The position numbers and the translations under genes are program-made. 12,905 nucleotides of DNA from Isohypsibius dastychi (taxonomy: Eukaryota; Tardigrada; Eutardigrada; Parachela; Isohypsibiidae), in NCBI GenBank assembly GCA_034696485.1, contig JAQIWT010001037.1, forward strand, positions 1 to 12,905. The letters are read 5' to 3'. This document shows positions 1 to 8,692 of this stretch, one piece after another (position 1 is the stretch's first letter; each line of letters starts with the position of its first letter). The notes under the pieces were generated by a model. It made no database searches, was not told the DNA's origin, and worked only from the letters and a program-made list of their open reading frames with translations.

Positions 1-135
1 GATTGTCGTAGGGTGGTGTTGTATATTATCGATTTTCAACAGCTATTAAAATATGAAGTACAGTTTCAAACAATTAGGGCAATTTGTTTTTCATTTTCGA
101 TGATAAAGAATGTCAAAAGTGGGAATACAGTTTAC
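1..135 (-). other. 3' flank of OATP gene A
   Basis: A short stretch downstream of the gene A stop codon. It is AT-rich and has no canonical AATAAA on the minus strand; AATATA occurs about 110-120 bases after the stop and is the only weak candidate polyadenylation signal seen. No coding segment with recognisable homology. Confidence 0.4.
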
Positions 136-3100
136 TCAGTCCATCAAAGACCCTCTTCGAGCATCCATGACGATTGTGGGAACGTAGCTGGTGTCATCGG
201 ATTCCTCCGTGAGATTCTTGGCGTTCATCGAATTAGCCAGAGTATCAACGATGCTCTTCCGCGGCAAGTTGAATTTGCGAGAATTTACGATATTTGCCTC
301 AAAGTAGTCGTCCTGTTCGGAGGGCGGATAGTCGGATTCCGAGGTCGTATCCGAAACGACCGAATTTTCAACCGAGACTGACTGTTCGAGGGCGCGTGGT
401 GGTATTGTAGAGTCAGTTGCGGCTGGACCACTTGTTGCTTCTCGATCGAATTTCATATCCCAAACCAACCAGGCGATCTTAAAATCACAAAAATATTCAA
501 ACGATTTATATTTGGGTTTAAAACCATACTTCGCAATACCCATAAATCCATTCCACATGTGATGAGTTTGAAGAAGGCTACTGTAATATGCAACTTCCAC
601 CGGAAGTCCTGAGGACTATACAGAAGACAAGAGCCTTTCTGACCGCACGCAGTCTGTTGCCAGTATCGACAGGCGGTATCAATGATGGCGCCTGGAGAAA
701 GAGAATATTTAATAAAACGGAACATTATACGAGTCAGCCGAAGAGCAGTTACCAGCTATAATCGGCGCAGGAAGGAATCCAAAGAGCGACATGGTGACGG
801 ATGTGACTCCATTGGCCAAACTTTTCAAGTCATAGTCCACCAGTCTAAAGAACCCAAAATATTGAGTGACGTTAATTTTGCGATAATGTCAATTTTAAGA
901 GAAAGTAGATGACCTTTGTCTGAACAGTGGTAAATACGTACCGGAACTGCATCATCACGATCCCAGCAATCGGGATTCCCAGGAAGAACTTCGCAAAACA
1001 CATCACAATGACATAAGGTGCGAATTTGTAGCACGGCTCCTGGCAAAGTCCGGGTACCACGCGAGAACTACCAAAATTACTGGATGACTCGTGGGTTGGA
1101 AGAGAAGAGTTGGACAGGCACTGGCAGTCTGTGTAGGTTTTCGTCTATAAACACCAGACACAATGAGACTCCAAAAGGTCATCTTTATATTTTTCACAAA
1201 AATAACCACAAAAAAGAGATTGTTCATCCCATTTACTCTAATTAATAACAATCAATATTATTAATTATTCACGATTAACAATAAATTAATTTACCCCATT
1301 TATTCTGGCAGCGGAGGAACATCCGGCAATACAAGCAGATAAATAAGTCCGTCCAGTTTCCATGTCGCAAACTGGACTGAATTGTCCATTCGGACAGCCG
1401 CATTGTCTTTGGTTGAAGCAATAGTTGTTGTTTCCAGTACTGCGGAAAAAACTGGCTGATGATCAACAAGTAAATGTTTTGATGACACCATCATTTAAAC
1501 CTACATATTATATGGATTTTCCACATCATCAACACCTGATATTTCCAGCTGTTCACATCCGAAAGCGATGACGATAAAGTACGAAGCTGAGCCGATTATT
1601 GCGGCCAACGCAGTCAAGAGAGAAACATGACCAGGTTCCAGCTTCCATTTCTTGATGATGGCGCTGCCCAAAAATATCCCAAAGAACGCCGCGAATACCC
1701 CGGGTATACCTAAAAACATATTATTGTTATTTGTGGTAACACGTATAGTTCAGGGCTGTTTAATATTACCGGTTGCCAAACTTGCCAAGGACTGAGATAC
1801 GCGATACTAAAAAGCGAGAAAATGAGGGCAACAAATGAATTATCTGTGCATTTATTTATTCTCCAGTTCTTACCTGCTCTTTAATGAATTTCTGCATGAA
1901 GCTCATATAACCTGAATTTATTCTCTTAATAACATCAGGCTATAGTATGATTGTTTTGTTGGATACCGGAAATGACCAATCCCTCCATTAGTTGTGACAC
2001 GAGTTTGACCATAAATGGTAAGTTGGTGAAAATCCGCTTGAGATTTTTTGGAAAATCTATTAACAAGAGAAATGAATATTGAATCTTCTGTTCTGATAAT
2101 AAAGTTAAATAATCGAGACCTTTATAAGTGGCACATTTGCGGACCATGCTTTGTCGCCGCTTTGCATCGAATTCCTTGCAGTCTTTTGATGTTGCTGAAC
2201 ATTCCCGAACGACAGATGGGAAGCACTGTTTTGGAATTGGAAAAAAAGAACATAAAATACCACTGAAATAATCGTTGATTAAGACTGCATTCAGCAAAAC
2301 GTACGCCGATGAGAATGCCGAAGAATAGTACGCCTGTTGCGGTTACGAGCAATCCTAAATACCAAGCCGAAACCTGAACAAGATTAAAATGAAGACAACA
2401 GACACAACCTGGACCAGCAATAAACTGATACTGACCCATCGAGGATCATTCGGTCGGAAGTTGGGATCTGGAACGAAACTTTACGCTAAATGATTCCGTT
2501 CAAAAGTTCGCACAAATTTCTTACGGCTAAAATCGTAAAATATATTTGAACATATAGCACCAAGTCCAAAGCCCAAAAGCGGTCCAAATAATCGTCCACA
2601 AAATGATAGAGCTACAAAATCAAATTATGAAATCATGAGTCGGAACACTAGATTTTTCTGTCATACCAAAGTACAAGGGCGAGTTTCGGCAGGATACGTT
2701 ATCGTCTCTGCAAAAGGTGACATTCAACAAGCGGTCGCTAAAGATGTTAATATGACGTACATGAACGGCAAGGCGAGAATAACGATCGAAGTCGCACCCA
2801 GTCCCATTATAAATTCCGACAGTCCAAAAACAATAAGCGGATATAAAGCTTTATCAGATTCATGTTGGACGGAACAATTCTGAGCCCGAGTTGTCAGCAA
2901 ACCAGATACCGATGCGTTAGCGCTGCAAAATATTTCGTTCGAATCCTTGGCGAACGCGACGACAGCTGTCACCAATGATGTATGGCCAGCCGGGAAAAAA
3001 TATTCCGGTGAAGCCATGATAAACATTCCAATTCCCAAGAGTATCGCTCCACCTGAGATCCATCTTGGACGATGTCCAGCTCCTCCGTAATGTGCAACAA

Positions 3101-3649
3101 TTAATGAAGCAATAATTCGGCTGACATCTGACATTGCACGAAAAGTTCCAACTTGTTTTGAAGTGAATCCGAACCGGCGTTCGATTGAAGGGATCATGGT
3201 ACTCAGATACGCAGAATACATGCCTGAAAATATAAAGAATTATATAAAAGATGAAATGAATCAAAGAATCGAATAAAAAAGTAAAATAAAATTTATTTAA
3301 ATTCAGTAAAATTGCAATAGACTGACAACATCAAACATTCCAAACAGGAACCTCTTACAAAGCCATGAACTAAATCAGATTTTGAATGATTAAATCTAAT
3401 ACATTCACTTACCGTGAAATATTCCCAGAACAATGTAGCATATCATGAAAATCTATGATAACAAAATAAAAGCTCTCTTACTACGATTCGAAGTAAATTC
3501 ATTTTGAACAGCACCTTCATTGTTTTGAACCTTTGGAGCCATTGGGGATGCCAGCCGAATATTCCAAGTCGTAAATCCGGAACCAGTGAACTGGCGAAAG
3601 GATTTCTCCAATGCCACCCGGAGAAATATTTCCCTTTCAAGCTCTCCAT
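136..3649 (-). CDS. OATP/SLCO-family solute carrier (gene A), 17 exons, 758 aa
   Basis: Predicted sodium-independent organic anion uptake transporter of the plasma membrane, with 12 membrane segments. Exons, 5' to 3': 3649-3515, 3452-3413, 3223-2761, 2707-2667, 2611-2525, 2467-2436, 2373-2305, 2225-2120, 2056-1967, 1911-1874, 1806-1770, 1709-1505, 1439-1295, 1144-942, 844-753, 691-540, 477-136. All junctions are GT-AG and keep frame. Landmarks: WLQRF at 38-42, IERRFGF in TM1-2, GGAGHRPRWI at 105-114, LALPFIDDNV, the family signature DPRWVSAWYLG at 263-273 (split by intron 6), and a Kazal-like loop between TM9 and TM10 (about 430-535) with the conserved cysteines, including PVCD and ACIAGC. 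The start ATG has A at -3 and G at +4. N-glycosylation sequons (NAS, NCS) lie in the second extracellular loop. The acidic, Ser/Thr-rich cytoplasmic tail (113 residues after TM12's last intron) is 51 residues longer than in gene B. Family assignment is firm; the substrate is unknown. Confidence 0.93.
2057..2119 (-). other. Frame-preserving, stop-free intron 8 of OATP gene A
   Basis: A 63-nt intron in the loop before TM7, between CATYK and DFPKNL codons, open in the reading frame. Retention would add 21 residues to a cytoplasmic loop. Gene B has an intron at the same position and phase that is 56 nt, so it cannot be retained in frame, which supports the intron call. Confidence 0.7.
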
Positions 3650-3757
3650 TTTCTTCTTCAAATCAGAAGCGTTGATTCAAAGAGAACAGGTGCTAAAATA
3701 TGAAACTATCATTATTCTCATTTCAAAGTGACAAAAACAAGGTTAAGCTTTCCGGCG

Positions 3758-3788
3758 AGATATGCTCTAATCCGCGAACAGCATATCT
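3758..3788. repeat. Hairpin with 9-bp perfect stem upstream of gene A
   Basis: AGATATGCT at 3758-3766 is exactly complementary to AGCATATCT at 3780-3788, with a 13-base loop. It sits about 110-140 bases upstream of the gene A start codon, so it could lie in the 5' UTR or core promoter. No neighbouring A/U run suggests a terminator. Confidence 0.6.
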
Positions 3789-3914
3789 GAGTTCCCATAG
3801 AAGAAAGAACTGCTGTTTGTTATTCAAATTCGCCTAATAAAAACTGTCAACTAACTAATTCTCAGAGCAGATGAATTGAATATTAAATTACAGTCATGAA
3901 CTTGGAGGTTGAAC

Positions 3915-3920
3915 CACGTG
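3915..3920. promoter_or_regulatory. CACGTG E-box upstream of gene A
   Basis: Canonical palindromic E-box about 266 bases upstream of the gene A start codon. E-boxes of this form bind bHLH factors in animals. A single hexamer is weak evidence, and another copy occurs by chance or repeat structure in gene B intron 7. Confidence 0.25.
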
Positions 3921-4133
3921 ATAATTGAGTCCAAGTCATGAAGTTGCAGTCAATCTATGTTATTATTCATTCAGACAAATAAATGGCTATTCATGATTCA
4001 GCTTGCAAATCAAAATATCTATTCAATAGTTGTCCCGGAATCTCTATCGCACAACAAACTTGCTTGATTAATTCCGCCCGCCGGCGAATTCTCACATTGA
4101 ATCTTCTTCCTCTATAAGCATTTCCTCGAATAT

Positions 4134-4266
4134 TTCTGAACAGCTGCGCTGAAGTTTTCTTTCCGTTTTCTGAACGGAATATTACGCGTTGAATTCTATC
4201 TGCGCGCTGAACTTTCTTGAAAAATTTAGGGTAATCTGATCGTCTTTATTGTTCAGTCTTCTGAAC
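4134..4266. repeat. Cluster of CTGAAC hexamers with hairpin and degenerate direct repeat
   Basis: TTCTGAAC occurs at 4134-4141, 4168-4175 and 4259-4266; CTGAAC also occurs at 4207-4212 and inverted (GTTCAG) at 4251-4256. The second copy lies in a perfect-stem hairpin, TTCCGTT/AACGGAA, at 4161-4179. Two segments about 57 bases apart (from 4143 and from 4200) also resemble each other, each CTGCG...CTGAA followed by a TTTCTT tract. Chance would give far fewer than one copy of a given hexamer in 135 bp. Confidence 0.55.
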
Positions 4267-4552
4267 TCTAATCAGCCTCGCGCTAATAAAAAGTAAATGA
4301 GCATTTAAATTTTACGCGAAAAAGATCTGGCGTTTGAAAACCCTAAGTGCTAACCGGAAATATGAGGATTGGGTGCATTTTTCCAAAATCAAGGTTTAAA
4401 AAAAATACCAAGCGAGAACACAAATGAAATTAAACTGTAGTATTTTCAGGATTTTGTTCAGATCACAGTTTTACGGGGAAAAAACTTGCACATGCATGCG
4501 CAATATTCCGGCATCCAAGCTTATGAAGCATTCATTCATGCTCATCTCAAAC

Positions 4553-4558
4553 TTTATT
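4553..4558 (-). terminator. AATAAA polyadenylation hexamer overlapping the gene B stop codon
   Basis: On the minus strand the final codons read GAA TAA followed by A, so the stop codon lies inside a canonical AATAAA. If used, cleavage would follow within a few tens of bases and the 3' UTR would be very short. The next 150 bases hold no second AATAAA. Use in vivo is inferred. Confidence 0.45.
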
Positions 4559-7500
4559 CAATCTTTCTCGTCGCGGGATAGCTGCTTCTTTTTGTTAAGG
4601 GTGTCGTCGATGGCGGATCAACAACATGAGCTTGTTCCATTCCAACAAAGGTCACCGTTGAGTCAACGCTTGGAAAGCTTGATAATTCCAATGCTTCGGC
4701 CTTTTCTCGATCAAATGACAAATTACGGACTCTATAGGCAATCTAAAACAAAAGTTTGGTTGAAAATAGAAGCAAACCTCAGTCATGCAAAAACTCACCA
4801 AACAGTCTAAAACGCAAGAGACAATCCGAACAATGCCAACCGCAGCATGCAACTTCCACCGGAAGTCATCGGCATTATAAAGCCAACATGCACCCTTCTT
4901 GCCACAGGGACTTATCTGCCAGAATCGACAAGCCGAGTCGATCAATCGCCCCATTACAATCGGAGCTGGAAGAAATCCAAAGGCCGACATGACTATCAAG
5001 GTCACTGCATTTGCCAAACTTTTCAGGTCCACATCCACAATTCTGATAAAAAACAAAAATCACATGAAACTAGTAAAATAGGCAAAAAGTACAAGTAAAA
5101 AAATTTAACATTAATAACATATTATGAATTGTAACAAAAAAATATATTTACTATTCTTCGTGGGTCGGTTGAATTTAATTTACACGCTGGTGTACCTGAA
5201 CTGAAGCATGAGAACTCCCGCTGTCGGCATTCCCATACACAATTTAGCAATGGTCATTGCGACTATATACCACACAAAATTCGGGCAGCTTTTTGGACAC
5301 AGTCCAGCATGAATTTTGGAAGGTCTTGGTGGACTAGACCCAAAAGCAGTTACATTGCTCAATATATCGACTCTGGTGTCATTCCCCGTACAAGAGCAGC
5401 CCATGTAGAATTTTGTCTAAAAAACAAAATTATTTCATAATTTATGCTAGTTTCAACTTTCAACAACGAAATGGATAGTTACCGTATTGACTCTTTTAGA
5501 TGATCGGCATCCAGCTACACATGGAGACACATAAGACACCATATCCGCGCGATTGCAAACGGGATTGAATTCCCTATCACCACAATTGCAGTTCTTTGTG
5601 ATCATGCACAAGTTGCTTGAACTTCTAAAAAATCAAACAAAGTCTATCAATTTCTTGATATGGAAAAAAATTCGACTGCGCTTACTAACAAATTATATGG
5701 ATCAGGTACGTCATCTACTCCGACAATCTGCTGCATATCACATCCCAGTCCGATGACGCTGAAGTAACAAACTGCCCCGACTACCTGAATACATAAACAG
5801 ACACAAATTTAAAACTAGAATTTGACATGTAAATTGCCACAAAGTTGAGTTACCGATGATGTGATCATCAAGTAAACAACTTGGATAGGACGAAACTTGA
5901 ACCGTTTAATTAAAAAGCTTCCGAAAGCAATGCCAATGAATCCAGCAAAAACGGGTGGCATGCCTGACAGAACGATCGAAAATCAAAGTCAGACACGAAA
6001 CGAAAGGTCATCCCAGCTGTCTTACCTCCCGCTATCGAGACGACAGATTGGGACAGCTGATATTGTTCTTTCATAAACTTTTTTGAAAATGACATGTAGC
6101 CTGAAAATGAATAAATAAATTACTGACTCTAAACTAAGCTGGCCAAATGGAAAAGAACATACCTGATAGAACAAAGGCGTTGATGAGCTGAGAAGTCAAT
6201 TTGATCATGTATGTGTGATTCGTGGCCAATCTTTTCAAATTTTTCGGAAGATCTAAAAACAAACACTAGGTGATATCACGGAAATTTCCAACGGTTGAAA
6301 AACAGAACCTCTCAAAACCACAGGTTTGGGAGGAGGCTTCTTTTCTATCAGACTCAGAGCTTTCTTCGCTTCTGCTGCATCATCTTTCTTCTTCGTCGAT
6401 TCAGGAATTTTCGGTGGAAAACACTGGAAGAAAGTGGCCTTTACCGAACTGCTCGTTTAGCGTTCACGGATATATTTACCGCGAGAGTGAGGGAGAATAA
6501 ACAGACACCAAATCCGGCTATTATGAATCCCAAGTACCATGCAGATATCCAACGAGGATCTGTCTGTTTGAATTCGGGATCTAAAAACATAACAACAAGT
6601 GTTTATAGCATTCAAGTTGCTTGCTAAAAATTTCAAACCAACGGGAAAAGTCGAAAAATATTGCGTTAAACACGGCTCCTAATCCAAGTCCGATTAGTGG
6701 ACCGAATATCCGTCCGGAAAATGACAAAGCAAAATAAATCGGCGTATTCAGATGGCTCACTTGGTCGTCCCTAAAATGTTGATCTTGAGTTTAAAGCAGT
6801 ACTAGCTGCGTGTTCAGCGCTACGCGCAGAAATTTGCAGAGTTCAAAAAATCACTCTGGCGTCCCAAGTGCTAGGCTGCTGAGCCCACACTGTCAAACCC
6901 TTCGGATTGTCAGGTGTTCAACAGGAAGGTGTGAACCCTTCGGAATGCTAGGTGTTCCACCGGAAACGGGGAACCCTTCGGACAGTCACGTGTTTCACCG
7001 GAAGGGCTGGGTTTTGTTGATGTGTTGTTTTTTGAGACAATAGTTTTTTGTTGCTATGACGTACTATCAGCTGTTGGAGGTTGTGAGTAAGTTAAGAGAC
7101 TGGCGGATCAGCGGATTGGGGCAGAAGCGTTTAAAAGCAATCAGTCAATCAACGTTCTGCTCGGTGTGACATACGGACTAACGTTAGCAACTAGCACTTT
7201 AATATAGAGATGTCAAGTCCACCATTAAGGAACTTACACAAATGGTAAACCGAGGATCATAGTTGTCGTTCCTAGAAACCAAGTTAGTTTATAAAAGAAG
7301 AATGGAATGGGTAAAACAGACATTACCTCCAATTCCGATCAGAAATTCAGCAAGTCCAAAAATGACCAGCGGTCCAATGTTCTCAGTATGACCGGTTAGC
7401 GAGCACTCCGGTGCTACGGTGGCGGTTCGGTTTGCGTCGCAGAATTGTTCTTTAGCGTCTGTGCTGGATGCCATCGTCGCAAAAAGTGCTGACGTTTTCC

Positions 7501-8218
7501 GGACAGGGAACATAAACTCAGGACCGGCCATGACGAGGAAAGCAATGCCGACGACAAAACTGCCTACAAAATAAACCCACAAAAATAATGAACCTAATGT
7601 CCATTTTAAATTTGCTGCTATCCACCTGCTGCTATCCAACGCGGCCGATGGGCAGACCCTGAGCCTCCATAATGAGCAATCAACAAAGCCGTCATTAGGT
7701 GACTGCAATAAATATCTCAAATATAAAATATCATCGCGGCTGATTTGTTGCTGCAAACGCAATATAACTCACCTAACATCGTTCATAGATTTTATTATTC
7801 CAATCGATTCCGATGAAAATCCAAAACGTTTCTAAAAACATGTGATTAGTATTGGTTAGACAAGTAACTTTGCTCATAGAAATTAACTACTTCAATCGAT
7901 GGCAAAACAGCACCGAAATAAGTATGGGTCATCCCTAAAATCAAAAGTTTTCCAACATGATGACGAATTCCCTTTCAAATGTTAAATACCGTGGAATACT
8001 CCGAGCAGAACGTAGCATAGCATAAAGATCTGTCAAAATGCAGATGTTAATGCTTATCATTGAAACACTTATTTTCAAATTAAAATCTATCAAACCTTCA
8101 TGTTGTTGAATCGTTGTAGCCATTTGGGTCTCCATCCGCACATCCCACATGAAAGGTCTTCATCTTCATGTACGAAGAACGGATTTTTAAACTTGGGTTT
8201 GTCGAGTTTCTCATCCAT
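4554..8218 (-). CDS. OATP/SLCO-family solute carrier (gene B), 18 exons, 707 aa
   Basis: Tandem paralogue of gene A and likewise a predicted 12-TM organic anion transporter. Exons, 5' to 3': 8218-8096, 8029-7990, 7934-7891, 7831-7773, 7702-7626, 7563-7327, 7271-7238, 6770-6643, 6580-6480, 6423-6309, 6252-6163, 6100-6026, 5963-5854, 5784-5690, 5624-5483, 5416-5196, 5042-4799, 4742-4554. All have GT-AG borders and consistent phase. Landmarks: CGWRPKWLQRF near residue 28, IEKRFGF, HRPRWI at 107-112, LPFVDD, SGRIFGPLIG, signature DPRWISAWYLG from 255, and a Kazal-like loop between TM9 and TM10 with conserved cysteines (NCNC, PVCN, SPCVAGC, GCSC, GLCPKSC). The membrane core closely follows gene A and both reach residue 645 at the same TM12 intron, but B has a short 62-residue tail. 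B carries two extra residues (SA) inside the GGxGHRPRW loop. The start ATG has A at -3 and G at +4. Substrate unknown; family assignment firm. Confidence 0.93.
6771..7237 (-). other. Long intron 7 of OATP gene B
   Basis: At 467 nt this is the longest intron in the window, several times the typical size here. It lies between LPF and DDQV codons at a position and phase shared with gene A, where it is only 53 nt. It has expanded in B. It contains the 38-bp tandem repeats and otherwise no recognisable exon, RNA gene or transposase. Confidence 0.85.
6896..7009. repeat. Three tandem copies of a 38-bp repeat
   Basis: Units begin at 6896, 6934 and 6972, exactly 38 bases apart, each opening with AACCCTTCGG, followed by a GGTGTT-like or CGTGTT core and an ACAGGAA/ACCGGAA segment. 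A degenerate fourth copy may precede them (CTAGG at 6871-6875). In units 1 and 3 the opening CCTTC pairs with a later GAAGG, so a unit can form an imperfect hairpin. It is a small intronic minisatellite, not a CRISPR: the units are contiguous without spacers and the gene is eukaryotic. Confidence 0.85.
7613..7638. repeat. 14-bp-period tandem duplication across the exon 5 donor of gene B
   Basis: The 12-mer TGCTGCTATCCA occurs at 7613-7624 and again at 7627-7638, separated by two bases. On the coding strand the exonic copy encodes the WIAA region, and the splice donor GT (7625-7624) sits at the junction with the second, intronic copy. Gene A has no intron at this position. Confidence 0.85.
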
Positions 8219-8692
8219 GTTTTTCGTTATTAAAAGCACTGAAGTCGAAAATTGCTCTTGCAGAAATAGTGTTCAATCTGCCGATCTCAAATTAGTTTCT
8301 TGAATATTTATTACGTGTCGTGCCAATCGGAAACTCGATTAATACCCCATAGTGAGAAGAAGTACGATCATTCATTCAGGATACCCGTGAAAGAAAACAA
8401 GTCAACAAGTCGACTTGTCTTGTCTTACTTTATCACGAACTCGCGAAGCTAACTCCGCATGTCAGGATTCGGTGAAAAAAGCCGGCAGACAATGGAATAA
8501 CCATTAATCGAGCCATATAATACATTCACAAGACCGGCTATAATATAAAACATTTAAATTAATTCAAACGACTCTTTCTCACATGGAAAGCGACAATAGT
8601 CCTCAAGTGCGTGTTATTCCACAGCCAATAAAATGGCGTGTAAACCGCCGCTGGCAAACACAACGCGGTCATATTCTACTTCCGTTCCGACT
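8219..8692. promoter_or_regulatory. Spacer between the peptidase gene and OATP gene B
   Basis: A 474-bp gap that must hold the 3' UTR of the peptidase (right) and the promoter and 5' UTR of gene B (left). No canonical AATAAA follows the peptidase stop on the minus strand, and no TATA box is convincing. No coding segment is recognisable. The only distinct structure is the palindrome at 8405-8418. The promoter role is inferred from position. Confidence 0.45.
8405..8418. promoter_or_regulatory. 14-bp perfect palindrome upstream of gene B
   Basis: ACAAGTCGACTTGT reads the same on both strands. Further ACAAG and CTTGT copies flank it on either side, giving a broken outer inverted repeat. It lies about 190 bases upstream of the gene B start codon, a reasonable place for a dimeric factor site. 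Function is inferred only. Confidence 0.4.

Larger units (their letters stand above)
3650..4552. promoter_or_regulatory. Intergenic spacer between OATP genes B and A; presumed gene A control region
   Basis: About 900 bp with no exon-like or homologous coding segment on either strand. It must contain the end of the gene B transcript (right side) and the promoter and 5' UTR of gene A (left side). Visible structure: a 9-bp-stem hairpin at 3758-3788, a CACGTG E-box at 3915-3920, a 7-bp-stem hairpin at 4161-4179, and a cluster of CTGAAC hexamers at 4136-4266. No convincing TATA box was found. The regulatory role is inferred from position. Confidence 0.5.

Noticed and set aside
682-912. Plus-strand open stretch of about 76 codons.
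   Set aside because: It is antisense to gene A exons 15-16, which encode the conserved LKSLANGV...FLPAPI and ACRYW segments.
3453-3514. Alternative, better-looking donor GTAAGA at 3481 for gene A exon 1, adding 11 codons in frame.
   Set aside because: It would leave an intron of only 29 nt, too short to splice. The donor at 3514 gives 62 nt and matches gene B exactly (NNMK|IFM).
3650-3661. An upstream extension reading LKKK before the gene A start methionine.
   Set aside because: The first codon of that extension is TTG, not ATG; the ATG at 3649-3647 has good context.
6896-7009. CRISPR-like regularly spaced repeat.
   Set aside because: Units are contiguous with no unique spacers, only three copies exist, and they lie in an intron of a eukaryotic gene.
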